Shown here: one piece after another, positions 23,973 to 24,462 of the stretch | Layout of the letters: each line of letters begins with the position of its first letter | Position numbering within the stretch: the stretch's first letter is position 1 | NCBI GenBank assembly: GCA_965225955.1 | Contig: CBDDBX010000002.1 | Location: 1 to 24,462, forward strand | DNA: 24,462 bases | Origin: CBDDBX01 sp965225955 | Lineage (GTDB): Bacteria; Acidobacteriota; Aminicenantia; UBA2199 | Direction of reading: 5' to 3' | Notes under the pieces: generated by a model | Databases searched by the model: none | Told to the model about the DNA's origin: nothing | Seen by the model: the letters and a program-made list of their open reading frames with translations, nothing else | Position numbers and translations under genes: made by a program

Positions 23973-24462
23973 CTACTTACTGAAAAGTATCTCTCTCTGC
24001 CTTTCTGTAACGTATCGTAAAATTCTGTTGCGATACTTCTTGAGTCCCGGGTTTCTTCTATAATCCTCAATGAACCAGGTTCCCCACTCAAGTTGTTCTG
24101 TATCAAGATATTTTCTCTTGTTTCTCACCATAAACCAGGCATCATTTATTTCAAAATCTTTCTTTAGAGTGAAACTGACTTTTATGATATCACCTCTGTC
24201 CAGCTCCATATTTTTGCCAGTTCCAACGGGCTTAAAAGAAAAACCACCACCTGAGATATTCATTATCTGTGCTCTGAATTCTTCAGGCATATTTTTAACA
24301 ATCTGGGAATAGACAGGATATATACTTCCTTTCTTATAAATATTGAATTTCATAATAACAGGAGGATTCAGTGGAACAGAAATTCTGAAATATTCTCTTC
24401 TTTCACCATCCAGTAGTTCATCCGGTATTCTGAGATTGAGAGAGTGAACATCTCTGTCTCCG
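23973..24462 (-). CDS. PilZ-domain c-di-GMP-binding protein, YcgR-like, 5' end outside window
   Basis: The reading frame stays open to the window edge, so the visible part (about 162 residues) lacks its N-terminus; an internal ATG at 24353 is not the start. The c-di-GMP motifs are complete: RxxxR in RREYFRI (codons near 24384-24403) and NxSxxG in NISGGGF, separated by about 45 residues as in PilZ domains. The stretch before RREYFR (DVHSLNLRIPDELLDGE) looks like the end of a YcgR-type N-terminal domain. The product probably links c-di-GMP to motility or surface behaviour. It is the most upstream visible gene of the PilZ-rhomboid-ridA operon. Confidence 0.88.
   Translation of the reverse strand, partial: GDRDVHSLNLRIPDELLDGERREYFRISVPLNPPVIMKFNIYKKGSIYPVYSQIVKNMPEEFRAQIMNISGGGFSFKPVGTGKNMELDRGDIIKVSFTLKKDFEINDAWFMVRNKRKYLDTEQLEWGTWFIEDYRRNPGLKKYRNRILRYVTERQREILFSK

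Noticed and set aside
23972..24106. Longer N-terminus of the rhomboid protein starting at 24106
   Set aside because: It overlaps the PilZ coding end in another frame and adds residues unlike a rhomboid N-terminus; ATG 23971 directly follows the PilZ stop.
24351..24353. ATG at 24353 as start of the PilZ protein
   Set aside because: The frame stays open to the window edge and the upstream codons encode the PilZ RxxxR motif, so this ATG is internal.
1..24462. tRNA, rRNA, CRISPR, transposase, phage or toxin-antitoxin genes
   Set aside because: No clover-leaf, repeat-spacer pattern, terminal inverted repeats with transposase, integrase or small toxin-antitoxin pair was seen on either strand.

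Overview
This 24.5-kb stretch is AT-rich, densely packed bacterial chromosome. It points to a Gram-negative, non-enteric bacterium with a type IV pilus/prepilin system, an outer-envelope sugar pathway, PTS-type regulation and c-di-GMP signalling. There are no rRNA or tRNA genes, insertion sequences, CRISPR arrays or phage genes, so it reads as core chromosome rather than an island. The E. coli-type PurB, the E. coli-type PepD and the PilH/PilI/PilD arrangement suggest a deep-branching, possibly deltaproteobacterium-like lineage. The sequence alone does not fix the phylum.

Region 1 (3-8230, plus strand): the 3' end of a hybrid histidine kinase overlaps the pyruvate phosphate dikinase gene, which shows the codon choice of a strongly expressed gene. 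After a short hairpin follows a tightly overlapping cluster: ABC ATPase, ABC permease, a TPR protein with a pseudopilin-like tail, prepilin peptidase, and a PilS/NtrB-type kinase. It resembles the pilH-pilI-pilD part of the Myxococcus xanthus pil locus, but no pilin, motor or secretin gene lies in the window. A WalJ/YycJ-type metallo-beta-lactamase-fold protein (8258-9040) follows.

Region 2 (9037-14066, minus strand): a GT39-like membrane glycosyltransferase and an AsnB-type amidotransferase form one operon. Upstream of it are a STAS anti-anti-sigma-type protein with its own good promoter and an unrecognised lipoprotein. The asnB end overlaps the end of the metallo-beta-lactamase gene by 4 nt.

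Region 3 (14067-15986, plus strand): a two-gene operon of a ParB-like protein and an SPL-family radical SAM protein. It is driven by a promoter whose -35 box lies inside a perfect 18-bp palindrome and which appears to give a leaderless mRNA. This is the most likely place in the window for poorly described biology.

Region 4 (15987-19701, minus strand): purB, pepD and a stand-alone cyclic-nucleotide-binding protein, each with recognisable promoter or hairpin signals. Region 5 (20076-22289, plus strand): a PTS EIIA protein and a cation/proton antiporter fused to a second EIIA domain. Region 6 (22274-24462, minus strand): an operon running PilZ protein (cut by the window edge), rhomboid protease, RidA, and an unknown exported protein.

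A recurring theme is that three genes (8258, 14228 and 19701-) have no Shine-Dalgarno sequence and carry a -10 box 6-7 nt before the ATG. This is the layout of leaderless mRNAs. Most other genes have clear AGGAG-type sites or are translationally coupled.
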